Shown in pieces: positions 44,703 to 52,299 of a stretch of DNA of 64,000 nucleotides (position 1 is its first letter; the number at the start of each line of letters is the position of its first letter). A program made the position numbers and the translations under genes. The stretch comes from Longispora fulva (GTDB lineage Bacteria > Actinomycetota > Actinomycetes > Mycobacteriales > Micromonosporaceae): positions 5,766,001-5,830,000 of the forward strand of contig NZ_JADOUF010000001.1 in assembly GCF_015751905.1 (NCBI RefSeq), given 5' to 3'. The notes beneath the pieces are model-generated. The model had not been told where the DNA came from. It searched no databases and saw only the letters and a list, made by a program, of their open reading frames with translations.

Positions 44703-46358
44703 TCAGCTGTGCCGGCGGGACTGCACGATCCGGAACCGGTTGGACACGTAGGCCCCGTCGGTCAGGGCCGAGTTGGCCGCCCGGTTCGCGCCGCTGGCGT
44801 GGAAGTCCGAGTAGGCCGCGGACTGGTTGACGAACACGCCGCCGGTCAGGTTGATCGACAGGTGCACGCCGACCTCGATCGACGCCTCCTCGACGACCCG
44901 GAGCACGTCCTCGTCGGTGGAGTAGACCCCGGCGGTGAGCGCGCCCTTGGCCTCGACGGTCTTCGCGAACAGGTCCACGCTCTCCGTCGTGCCGCCGGTG
45001 GCGATCAGGAACGAGATCGGGCCGAACCACTCGGTGCCGTAGGTGTCCTCGTCGGCCGCGTCCAGCTTGACGATCAGCGGGGTGCGGACCACGGCGTCCG
45101 GGAAGTCCGGGTGGGTGTGCGCGACGGAGTCGAGCACGACCTCGCCGACCTTGCGGGCCAGGTCGAGCCGGCCGATGACGCCGTCGTTGACGATCGCGCC
45201 GATCAGCTCCACGGCCCGGGCCGGGTCACCGGTCAGCTTGGCCGTGGCGCCCGCGATCCCGGCGGCGACCTCGTCGAAGGTCTTCACGCCGTCCGGGGTG
45301 GAGATGCCGTCGCGCGGGATGTAGATGTTCTGCGAGGTGGTGCACATCTGCCCCGAGTACAGCGACAGCGTGAACGCGATGTTGCGGCACATCCCGGCGA
45401 AGTCGTCGGTCGAGTCGATGATGATCGTGTTGACACCGGCCTTCTCGGTGTACACGACGGCCTGGGTGGCGTTCGCCTCCAGCCAGTCGCCGTACTCCGT
45501 CGAGCCGGTGAAGTCCACGATCTTCACCTCGGGCCGGGTGGCCAGCACGGAGGCCAGCTTCTCGCCCGGGGCCTCGGGGGCCAGCTGGACCAGGTTCGGG
45601 TCGAACCCGGCCTCGGCCAGCACCTCGCGCGCGACCCGGACCGTGATCGCCAGCGGGGCGATGGCGCGCGGGTGCGGCTTGACGATCACCGGGTTGCCGG
45701 TGACCAGGGAGGCGAACAGGCCCGGGTAGGAGTTCCACGTCGGGAAGGTGTTGCAGCCGACGACGAGGGCCAGCCCACGCGGTACCACGTGGAAGGTCTT
45801 CGTCATCCGCAGCGGGTCACCCTTGCCGGCCGGCTTCTCCCACTCGGCGGTGGCCGGGTGCCGGGTCATCTCGGCGTACGCGTAGGCGACGGCCTCCAGC
45901 GCCCGGTCGAACGCGTGCGCCGTGCCGGCCTGGAACGCCATCACGAACGCCTGGCCCGTGGTGAACTGCACGGCGTTGGCCAGCTCGAACGTGTTCTTCG
46001 CGAGCCGGTCGAGGATCTCCAGGGTGACGCCGGCCCGGGCCTGCGGGGTGGCGGCGCGCCACGCGGGCAGCGCCTCCTGGCCCCGGGAGATCAGGGTGTC
46101 GACGTCGAGGTGCGGGTAGCGAATACCCAGGTCAACCCCGAAGGGGCTGGTCTCCGTCGCGACCCGCTCGGTGCCTTCGAGCGGAAAGTCCCCGTTGTGG
46201 TACGCCTCGAAGGCAGCCTTGCCGTCCGCGGCGGCCGTCTCGCCCCACACCCGGGGGCTGGGCGATTCGGGGTAGGCCGACCAGTAGCCCCGCTCCCGGA
46301 TCGCGGTGAGCGCGGCGTCGAGTTTGTCGCTGTGTGTGGCGAAGAGGTCCGCAGTCAT
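44703..46358 (-). CDS. paaN: Phenylacetic acid degradation protein PaaN-like aldehyde dehydrogenase
   Basis: A 551-residue aldehyde dehydrogenase-fold enzyme. I chose ATG 46358, preceded by GGTGGG. The catalytic Cys339 lies in SLYSGQMCTTSQNIYIP and the general base Glu305 in VVYTEKAGVN; the NAD region has VVGCNTFPTWNSYPG, VIVKPHPRA and VDFTGSTEYG. The N terminus (SDKLDAALTAIRERGYWSAYPESP) matches the PaaN subfamily of stand-alone phenylacetate-pathway dehydrogenases. No other paa gene is nearby, so the physiological aldehyde remains uncertain. Confidence 0.85.
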   Translation of the reverse strand: MTADLFATHSDKLDAALTAIRERGYWSAYPESPSPRVWGETAAADGKAAFEAYHNGDFPLEGTERVATETSPFGVDLGIRYPHLDVDTLISRGQEALPAWRAATPQARAGVTLEILDRLAKNTFELANAVQFTTGQAFVMAFQAGTAHAFDRALEAVAYAYAEMTRHPATAEWEKPAGKGDPLRMTKTFHVVPRGLALVVGCNTFPTWNSYPGLFASLVTGNPVIVKPHPRAIAPLAITVRVAREVLAEAGFDPNLVQLAPEAPGEKLASVLATRPEVKIVDFTGSTEYGDWLEANATQAVVYTEKAGVNTIIIDSTDDFAGMCRNIAFTLSLYSGQMCTTSQNIYIPRDGISTPDGVKTFDEVAAGIAGATAKLTGDPARAVELIGAIVNDGVIGRLDLARKVGEVVLDSVAHTHPDFPDAVVRTPLIVKLDAADEDTYGTEWFGPISFLIATGGTTESVDLFAKTVEAKGALTAGVYSTDEDVLRVVEEASIEVGVHLSINLTGGVFVNQSAAYSDFHASGANRAANSALTDGAYVSNRFRIVQSRRHS

Positions 46359-46423
46359 GCCCACCATCATGCACCGGCTATGACAACATTCGGCAATCTG
46401 ATCACCAACGTGTCATGCGTGGC

Positions 46424-47161
46424 TCAGCACGGCGGGGGTTCGACCTCGTCGGTGACGTAGGCGTGCGTGACGTACTGGCCGCCGAACAGCTTGTCCCACC
46501 GGTCGGTGGAGCTGATCCACTCCCCCTGGGTCTGGCACTCGACCGGCAGCACCGCGTACGGGGCGGCGTAGCCCACCACCCGGTAGTCCGTGCCCGGCCC
46601 CGAGCGCAGGTTGATCAGGCCCTGGGCCTGGCCTGCGCCCGGCGACACCCCGCTCCACAGGAACGTCACGGTCACCCAGGCGTTGGTGTCGAGCTGCAGT
46701 CCGTCCCAGAACGTCCCGTCGGCGAGGTCGAGCCCCGCCGGGTTGTCGACCGTCCGGCCGAACTCGTCCTTCTTGCCGTTGTAGTCGTCGTACCATGCGG
46801 CCTGGGCCTGGGGCACGCCGCGCGGCAGGTCGCCCCACTCCTGACGGTCGGGGTCCCAGTAGTCGTCGTGGGTGTTCCAGGGCCCGACGTCCCAGACCGG
46901 CGCGTACTCGCACCGGCCGCCGTCGGCGCACACCTGCACCGTGCGGTCGCCGCTCCCCTTGGCCGACAGCCCGCGGCGGGACGGCAGGGAGACGAAGTGG
47001 TCCCGGGAGGTGATCACGTGGCCGTTGGCCGTGTTCTTGCCGACGAGGCCCTCGCGGGTCGCGTACACCCGGGCTTGGAAAGGAGGGTCGTCGACCGCGT
47101 AAGCAGGGGTTGGGGCGACCGTAATCACCCCAACCAACACACTAGCTATCTTCACCCACAT
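46424..47161 (-). CDS. Secreted protein with C-terminal SH3b-like domain
   Basis: A 245-residue exported protein (signal peptide residues 1-22, ending AYA). The mature N-terminal region includes TREGLVGKNTANGHVITSRD, then CADGGRCEYAPVWDVGPWNT with two cysteines, resembling double-psi barrel-type secreted proteins. From about residue 175 an SH3b-like stretch (GLINLRSGPGTDYRVVGYA) ends with CQTQGEWI and a terminal Cys. Cell-wall binding is likely; enzymatic activity is uncertain. Confidence 0.75.
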   Translation of the reverse strand: MWVKIASVLVGVITVAPTPAYAVDDPPFQARVYATREGLVGKNTANGHVITSRDHFVSLPSRRGLSAKGSGDRTVQVCADGGRCEYAPVWDVGPWNTHDDYWDPDRQEWGDLPRGVPQAQAAWYDDYNGKKDEFGRTVDNPAGLDLADGTFWDGLQLDTNAWVTVTFLWSGVSPGAGQAQGLINLRSGPGTDYRVVGYAAPYAVLPVECQTQGEWISSTDRWDKLFGGQYVTHAYVTDEVEPPPC

Positions 47162-47181
47162 AAAAGAACATTAGGCGGCTT

Positions 47182-48201
47182 CTACAACTCCTGTTGCCAG
47201 TTCACCCAGGTATCCGCCCAACGGAACCCCATCCGCTCGTTAATCACGATCATGTAGGCGTTGTCGGCGGCGTTGGAGGTGTCGATCGCGCGGAGCTGCG
47301 GATACGTCGCCCGGTAGAAGGCCAGGTTCTCCAGCTTCACGATCGTGCCCAGCCGGTGGCCCCGGTGCGCGGAACTCGCGATGGTGTTGTGCTGCCAGGC
47401 GTGCCACTCGTCGCCCTGGTCGCTGGCCAGCGCCGAGTACGCCGCGAGCGTGTCCGACTCCCGGTGCACCAGCCCGACCGCGAAGTGGAGGTGCCCCCGG
47501 GCGTGCGCGACCTCCTCGCCGGCCCGGACCCGGTCGGCGTCGATCTTCTCCTCCTCGAACGCCAGGTCGCCGATCGGGGACTCCATCATGACCCGGCTGT
47601 CGAGGTAGGCCAGGTCCGCCGCGTACCGCTCCGGCACCCGGTCCCGCCAGGTCACCAGCTCGTAGCCCTCGGCGTGCGTCCACGCCTCGGCCAGCTGCCT
47701 GGCCAGCTCCTCCTCGGAGACGACGCCGGACACCCAACGCCGGTGCGCCTCGTCGAGCACCCGACGGAAGCCCATCTTCGCCGCGAACGCCATCCCGGGG
47801 CCGTGCGGACTGTCCGCCTCGGTACCGGGCAACGCCTGTGTCGCGTCGGTCTGGAGGTTCTTGCGATGGTGGAACCGGGCGCGCTCGACGGCCTTCCCGT
47901 AGAGCGCGCGGCCGATACCCCGGCGGCGGTGCGCGGGCGGCACCGTGAAGTCGACCCCGATGTTGTCCAGGTTGTCGAGGGTCGGCATGTGGATCTGGAG
48001 CGACCCGACCGGCTCGCCGCCGTCCACCGCGAGCCAGAACTCGTTGGCCTCGCCGGGCCACGGATTTCGGAGCCGACCGGTATCGCGTTCGAGGGTGGGG
48101 GCGGGGAACTCCGCGCGGTCGTGGGCGGCGGCCGCCGCGTGCACCTGGTGCCAGGCCGCCACCGCCGCGTCGTCGCGCACATCGATCTGGTTGATATCCA
48201 T
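47182..48201 (-). CDS. Double-GNAT-domain acetyltransferase, copy 1
   Basis: A 339-residue protein with two GNAT domains. Domain 1 has the CoA-binding motif VPPAHRRRGIGRAL (about residue 90) and domain 2 has SSAHRGHRLGTIVKLENL (about 260), followed by SNAADNAYMIVINERMGF. Start is ATG 48201, with GGCGGGT upstream. It is a tandem paralog of the next gene, 41 bases apart; both begin with MDI. The arrangement recalls mycothiol synthase, but the domains are not close enough to assign that function. Confidence 0.8.
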   Translation of the reverse strand: MDINQIDVRDDAAVAAWHQVHAAAAAHDRAEFPAPTLERDTGRLRNPWPGEANEFWLAVDGGEPVGSLQIHMPTLDNLDNIGVDFTVPPAHRRRGIGRALYGKAVERARFHHRKNLQTDATQALPGTEADSPHGPGMAFAAKMGFRRVLDEAHRRWVSGVVSEEELARQLAEAWTHAEGYELVTWRDRVPERYAADLAYLDSRVMMESPIGDLAFEEEKIDADRVRAGEEVAHARGHLHFAVGLVHRESDTLAAYSALASDQGDEWHAWQHNTIASSAHRGHRLGTIVKLENLAFYRATYPQLRAIDTSNAADNAYMIVINERMGFRWADTWVNWQQEL

Positions 48202-48242
48202 ACCCGCCAGACTGACCGCCCCGACCCGACGCCGCGACTGAA

Positions 48243-49229
48243 TTACGCCAACTCCTGCTTGTACTCCACCGTCGACTCCCTGGCCCGGAATCCCACCGCC
48301 TCGTTGATCGCGATCATGTGCCGGTTCTCCTCGGCGTTCCACGTGTCCAGGACGCGCAGCCCCGGCACCTCCGCCCGGACGAACGCCAGGTTCGCCAGCT
48401 TCACGATCGTGCCCAGCCGGTGGCCCCGGTGCTCGGGAGCCGCGATCGTCATCCACTGCCAGCCATGCCAGTCAACCCCATGATCAAAGGCAATCGTCGT
48501 GTACGCGACCAGCCGCCCCCCGTGCAGCGCCCCGGTGTTGAACCGCCGCCTCTTGCGCACCTCGAGCGCCACGTCCTTGGCCCGGAGCAGGGCGACGTCG
48601 ACGTCCTCCTGCTCGACCGGGATGTCGCCCATCGGCATGTCGATCAGCATCCGGCCCTCGAGGTAGACCGCGTCGGCGATCAGCCCGTCCGGCACGCCGT
48701 CCCGCCAGGTGACCAGCTCGTAGCCCTCGGCGTGTTTCCACGACTCGGCGAGCAGCGCGTCGAGGGCTGCGTCGGGCACCGTACCGGCCTCCCAGCGGCG
48801 GCGCACCTCGTTCATCGCCCACGTCGCGCCCATCGCCTCGGCGAACGCGTGCCCAGGCCCCTCGCCCCGACAGCCGCCGATCATGGTGGTCCGGCCGTTC
48901 GCCCCGGCGCGCTCGACGGCCTTGGCGTGCAGGGCGCGGCCGATGCCCCGGCGGCGGTGGTCCCGCGACACCCAGATCTCGACCTCCACCAGGGCGAGGT
49001 TGTCCCGGGTCGGCATGTCGACCACGAGGCCGCCCACGATCCGGCCGTCCTCGACCGCGATCCACTTCTCGGTGGCGGTCCCCGGCCACGGGTCGTCGAT
49101 CGCGTCGACCCACTGTTCCCGGCACCGGTCCGGCAGGTCCGGGGTCTGGTCCTGGTGGATCTGGTTCAGCGCCGCGTAGTGCTCCTCGACCAGGGTCCGG
49201 TCGGAGGTGTCCAGCTCGATGATGTCCAT
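48243..49229 (-). CDS. Double-GNAT-domain acetyltransferase, copy 2
   Basis: A 328-residue paralog of the next gene downstream. ATG 49229 has AAGGTGG upstream; an earlier start at 49238 is possible. Motifs: WVSRDHRRRGIGRALHAKA in domain 1 and APEHRGHRLGTIVKLANL in domain 2, with NAEENRHMIAINEAVGF near the end. Several blocks, such as HAEGYELVTWRD, are identical in both copies. A structured RNA candidate and a terminator lie 73 bases upstream, so expression may depend on read-through. Confidence 0.8.
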   Translation of the reverse strand: MDIIELDTSDRTLVEEHYAALNQIHQDQTPDLPDRCREQWVDAIDDPWPGTATEKWIAVEDGRIVGGLVVDMPTRDNLALVEVEIWVSRDHRRRGIGRALHAKAVERAGANGRTTMIGGCRGEGPGHAFAEAMGATWAMNEVRRRWEAGTVPDAALDALLAESWKHAEGYELVTWRDGVPDGLIADAVYLEGRMLIDMPMGDIPVEQEDVDVALLRAKDVALEVRKRRRFNTGALHGGRLVAYTTIAFDHGVDWHGWQWMTIAAPEHRGHRLGTIVKLANLAFVRAEVPGLRVLDTWNAEENRHMIAINEAVGFRARESTVEYKQELA

Positions 49230-49289
49230 GCCTGCCACCTTGACCGTCGGGCGCGGAGACCGCGACCGATTTAGCCAGGTGGATCAAGG

Positions 49290-49484
49290 ACAAAAAGGAA
49301 CCGCCCCCGAATCCTCGGGGGCGCTCCACGTTGGTCGGGAGAACGCTCGCTTGAGCAGCACCGCCAAGCTGCGGCACCGCTGCACCGATCGAGATCGGAG
49401 CACATCATCGAAACAGGTTTCGATGGTGGTTACGGCGTCCTCCCGCAGAGAAAATACTCTGCCTCTACCACCCGGCCGTCAAGC
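49290..49484 (-). ncRNA. Candidate structured RNA between thrC and the GNAT genes
   Basis: On the minus strand, a TATAAC box (49491-49496) is followed by a row of stems and a terminator. An 11-bp closing stem with one G-U pair (49435-49445 with 49336-49346) encloses three hairpins: 49403-49414/49417-49428, 49385-49390/49393-49398 and 49355-49359/49379-49383 with an inner CCGC/GCGG pair. Another hairpin (49445-49450/49457-49462) precedes the closing stem. No open frame explains this 388-base gap. It may be a small RNA or an attenuator leader for the GNAT genes. I cannot match it to a known class, and the -35 element is weak. Confidence 0.5.
49302..49323 (-). terminator. Rho-independent terminator or attenuator before the GNAT genes
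   Basis: A 9-bp stem (49302-49310 with 49315-49323) and a 4-base loop are followed on the minus strand by GGTTCCTTTTTG, one of the few real U tracts in the window. It ends 73 bases before the GNAT start at 49229. Confidence 0.82.
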
Positions 49485-49531
49485 AGCCAAGTTATAGTTA
49501 TCGATCGTTAAGCTCACGGTACGCGACGACG

Positions 49532-49550
49532 CGCCCGGGGACACCGGGCG
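49532..49550 (-). terminator. Possible thrC terminator hairpin
   Basis: CGCCCGG (49532-49538), a 5-base loop, then CCGGGCG (49544-49550), 68 bases past the thrC stop. It is modest in length and has no U tract, but it separates thrC from the TATAAC box of the RNA candidate. Confidence 0.4.
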
Positions 49551-49606
49551 ACTCGCCAACCCACCAGCACACATTACGCAGCGCCGCGACTACTCTGGGT
49601 AACTTA

Positions 49607-49622
49607 TGTGACCTATGTCACA
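49607..49622. promoter_or_regulatory. Perfect CRP/GlxR-type palindrome at the thrC stop codon
   Basis: TGTGA-CCTATG-TCACA at 49607-49622 matches exactly the CRP-family consensus TGTGA-N6-TCACA. It overlaps the thrC stop (49618-49620) and lies about 110 bases upstream of the RNA candidate's TATAAC box. Confidence 0.5.
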
Positions 49623-50874
49623 ACAACCCAGCCTCGCGGGCGGCCCGCAACGAAGGCTTCACCCGGTGCGTCGGTCCGACCCGGTCGGCCACGGCGTCCA
49701 AAGTCTTCAGTCCCTCGCCGGTGTTGTAGACCACTGTCTCAGCAGTCGGGTCCAGCCGGCCACTCTCAACGAGCTTCTTCAGCACGGCCACGGTCACGCC
49801 ACCGGCGGTTTCCGCGAACACGCCGGTGGTCCGCGCCAACAACTCGATGCCGTCGCGGATCTCGTCGTCGGTCACCGAGTCCATCCACCCCCCGGTCCGG
49901 CGCACCGACTCCAGCGCGAACGGGCCAGCGGCCGGGTCCCCGATGTTCAACGACTTGGCGATACCGGTCGGCTTCACCGGGGTGATCTCGTCCTTGCCGT
50001 CGCGCAGGGCCGTCGCGATCGGGTCGCAGCCCTTCGACTGCGCGCCGAACACCTTCCACGAACTCTCGGCGACCAGTCCGATCTCGACCAGCTCCTCGAA
50101 CGCCTTGTCGATCTTCGTCAGCAGCTCGCCCGACGCCATCGGCGCGACCACCTGGGCCGGGAGCCGCCAGCCCAGCTGCTCGGCCACCTCGTAGCCGAGG
50201 GTCTTGGAGCCCTCCGCGTAGTAAGGACGGACGTTGACGTTGACGAACGCGGTGTCCTCGAACGCGTCGGTCTCCGTCAGCTCGCCGCACAGCCGGTTCA
50301 CGTCGTCGTAGGAGCCCTCGATCGCGACCAGCTCGCCGCCGTACACGGCCGTGGTGATGATCTTGCCCTGCTCGAGGTCGGACGGGATGAACACGATGCT
50401 CGGCACCCCGGCGCGGGCCGCGTGCGCCGCCACCGAGTTGGCCAGGTTACCCGTCGACGCGCACGCGAAACGGGTGAAACCCAGCTCCTTCGCCGCCGTC
50501 AACGCCACCGACACCACCCGGTCCTTGAACGAGTGCGTCGGGTTCGCCGAGTCGTCCTTCACCCACAGCGTGCCGGTCATGCCCAGCTCGGCCGCGAGCC
50601 TGTCCGCCCTGATCAGCGGAGTCAGACCGGGGTCGAGGGTCACCCGGGAGGCCGGGTCCTGGCCGGCGGGGAGCAGCGGCGCGTACCGCCAGATGTTCTG
50701 CGGGCCCGCCTCGATCTGCTCGCGGGTGACCTTGTTCAACGCCGCCTGGTCGTAACCGACCTCCAGCGGGCCGAAGCACTCGAAACAGGCGTGTTGAGCG
50801 ATCAGCGGGTACTCCTGGCCGCAGGCACGACAGACCAGACAGCGGGCGGGAGAGTTGGTGGCAGACAGCGCCAT
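49618..50874 (-). CDS. thrC: Threonine synthase
   Basis: A 418-residue PLP enzyme that converts O-phosphohomoserine to threonine. I chose ATG 50874, 7 bases after GGGAAGGAA; the alternative at 50892 would remove the Shine-Dalgarno. A four-cysteine zinc-ribbon-like N terminus (CRACGQEYPLIAQHACFEC, with CxxC pairs at 15/18 and 30/33) precedes the PLP domain with Lys117 in NPTHSFKDRVV, CASTGNLANSVAAHAA, and the phosphate loop region near GVFAETAGGVTVAVL. A SAM riboswitch leader precedes the gene. Confidence 0.93.
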   Translation of the reverse strand: MALSATNSPARCLVCRACGQEYPLIAQHACFECFGPLEVGYDQAALNKVTREQIEAGPQNIWRYAPLLPAGQDPASRVTLDPGLTPLIRADRLAAELGMTGTLWVKDDSANPTHSFKDRVVSVALTAAKELGFTRFACASTGNLANSVAAHAARAGVPSIVFIPSDLEQGKIITTAVYGGELVAIEGSYDDVNRLCGELTETDAFEDTAFVNVNVRPYYAEGSKTLGYEVAEQLGWRLPAQVVAPMASGELLTKIDKAFEELVEIGLVAESSWKVFGAQSKGCDPIATALRDGKDEITPVKPTGIAKSLNIGDPAAGPFALESVRRTGGWMDSVTDDEIRDGIELLARTTGVFAETAGGVTVAVLKKLVESGRLDPTAETVVYNTGEGLKTLDAVADRVGPTHRVKPSLRAAREAGLL

Positions 50875-50887
50875 AGCGCGATTCCTT

Positions 50888-50998
50888 CCCATCTTTCCCG
50901 GAATCGATCTTCGATCCGGGCCGGATTTGGCACCTAACCCACACGTGTGGCGGTTGCCGGAGCGTCAACGGGCCGTTCCCTCGGCTCCTCTGGATGAG
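50888..50998 (-). promoter_or_regulatory. SAM-I (S-box) riboswitch in the thrC leader
   Basis: The minus strand carries the S-box core in order: CTCATCC-AGAGG, GAGGGAACGGCCCG, TTGACGC, CCGGCAACC, a P3 hairpin around CACACGTGTG, GGTGCCAAATCC, a P4 hairpin (CCCGG...CCGGG with ATCGA/TCGAT inside) and AGATGGG. P1 pairs CTCATC (50993-50998) with GATGGG (50888-50893). The 3' side of P1 runs into the Shine-Dalgarno GGGAAGGAA (50882-50890), and no terminator lies between aptamer and ATG, so SAM binding probably blocks translation. Confidence 0.85.
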
Positions 50999-51100
50999 GT
51001 ATTCAGTTGTGCCCAGCATTCTATGGGCTTTTTCCACCACCCGACACGTGAGCCACACCACGCTCGTTGAACCCTCCGATCGGGGACAAGGAGGTCCGAA

Positions 51101-51973
51101 ATGGCAGTAGGGCACAGCCCAATGGTGCGTCGGAGCAGGCTGGGGGCTGAGTTACGCAAGCTCCGCCGGGACAAGCAACTGACCATCGCGAACGTGGCAG
51201 CACTCGTCGGCTGGCAGGCCTCGGAGCTCAGCAGGCTGGAGAACGGCAAGCTCCGACCGGACCTGTCCGTAGTCATGGACATACTCGACGCGCTGGAGGT
51301 GATCGGCGGGCAGCGGGAGATCCTGATCTCCATGGCCCGGGACGCCAACCAGCGCGGATGGTGGAAGGCGATGGTGGGGCCGATGTTCGAGCGGTACCGC
51401 CAGATCGCCGAGATCGAAGCAGGCGCCACCGACATCCGGCAGATCACTCTGCTCTTCGTGCCCGGACTCCTCCAGACAGAGGAGTACACCCGGGCCAGGC
51501 TGTCGCACTACCCGAGCTTCGCCGACCCGGCGGCGCTGCAGACAGCGATCCACGGCAGGCTCACCCGCCAGAAGCTGCTGGACAACGAGGAAACGAAGTA
51601 TTCGGTGATCATGGACGAGGGAGTCCTTCATCGCCGGACCTGCGCACCACCGATCCTGACCGACCAGTTCCGCCATCTGGTCAAGATCGCGACACGACCG
51701 AACATCAGTATCCGGGTACTCCCCTTCGGTGCCGACATCTATGAGCGGACACCGGCGGCATCCGCCTTCACGCTGTTCCGGTATGCGAGCCCCGACGATC
51801 CGCAGGTCGGATTCGTCGAGACCAACACCGTGGACCTGGTGCTCAGCGACGCTGAGGACCTGGCCCGGATGGAGGGCATCTTCCAGGAGTTCTGGGCAGC
51901 CACGCTCAACGCCGAGGATTCGAGCAGGATGCTCGAAGAGGCCGCTGAGCGGTTTCAGCGAGAAGGATCGTGA
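51101..51973 (+). CDS. XRE-family regulator with DUF5753
   Basis: A 290-residue protein; ATG 51101 has AAGGAGGT upstream. Residues 10-65 form an XRE helix-turn-helix (LGAELRKLRRDKQLTIANVAAL then SELSRLENGK), and the rest is a DUF5753 region with FVPGLLQTEEYTRA and PNISIRVLPFGAD. Such regulators pair with DUF397 proteins and control development or secondary metabolism in streptomycetes. The DUF397 gene overlaps its stop by one base. The divergent thrC riboswitch begins 100 bases upstream. Confidence 0.92.
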   Translation: MAVGHSPMVRRSRLGAELRKLRRDKQLTIANVAALVGWQASELSRLENGKLRPDLSVVMDILDALEVIGGQREILISMARDANQRGWWKAMVGPMFERYRQIAEIEAGATDIRQITLLFVPGLLQTEEYTRARLSHYPSFADPAALQTAIHGRLTRQKLLDNEETKYSVIMDEGVLHRRTCAPPILTDQFRHLVKIATRPNISIRVLPFGADIYERTPAASAFTLFRYASPDDPQVGFVETNTVDLVLSDAEDLARMEGIFQEFWAATLNAEDSSRMLEEAAERFQREGS

Positions 51974-52173
51974 TGACGACCGAATTCACCGCTTGGCGCA
52001 AGTCAACCCGGAGCTCCCCCTCTGGCGACTGCGTCGAAGTCTCACCGAGTGGCGATCAACAGCTCGTCGGAGTCCGGGACACAAAGGACCGTTCGGCCGG
52101 CATGCTCGTCTTTGTCGGCGCGGAGTGGTATGCATTCGTGGGCGGGGTCAAGGCTGGCTCCTTCGATCGCTGA
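51973..52173 (+). CDS. DUF397 protein
   Basis: A 66-residue protein. ATG 51973 overlaps the preceding stop (TGATG), with AGAAGGA upstream; GTG 51970 is a near alternative. The family pattern is plain: FTAWRKSTRSSPSGDCVEV, VGVRDTKDR and FVGAEWYAFVGGVKAG. In streptomycetes DUF397 proteins act with their XRE partner, possibly as its inhibitor or co-factor. A strong terminator ends the pair. Confidence 0.92.
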   Translation: MTTEFTAWRKSTRSSPSGDCVEVSPSGDQQLVGVRDTKDRSAGMLVFVGAEWYAFVGGVKAGSFDR

Positions 52174-52196
52174 TCGGTTCCATCTGCACAACGAAA

Positions 52197-52228
52197 GTGT
52201 GGCCTCGGGGATCGCCCCGAGGCCACAC
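52197..52228 (+). terminator. Rho-independent terminator after the DUF397 gene
   Basis: A 14-bp perfect stem (52197-52210 with 52215-52228) with ATCG loop is followed by GTATTTATT. It is the most canonical terminator in the window. Confidence 0.92.
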
Positions 52229-52299
52229 GTATTTATTCCATGACCCGAATACCAGGAACGCGGAAGCCCGAAGCCTCGATAGAGCGCTAACGTCGAGGC

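Noticed and set aside
49290..49490. T-box, tRNA or SRP RNA explanation for the structured region
   Set aside because: There is no T-box sequence, no tRNA T-loop with acceptor stem, and no SRP apical GGAA loop; no aminoacyl-tRNA synthetase gene follows.
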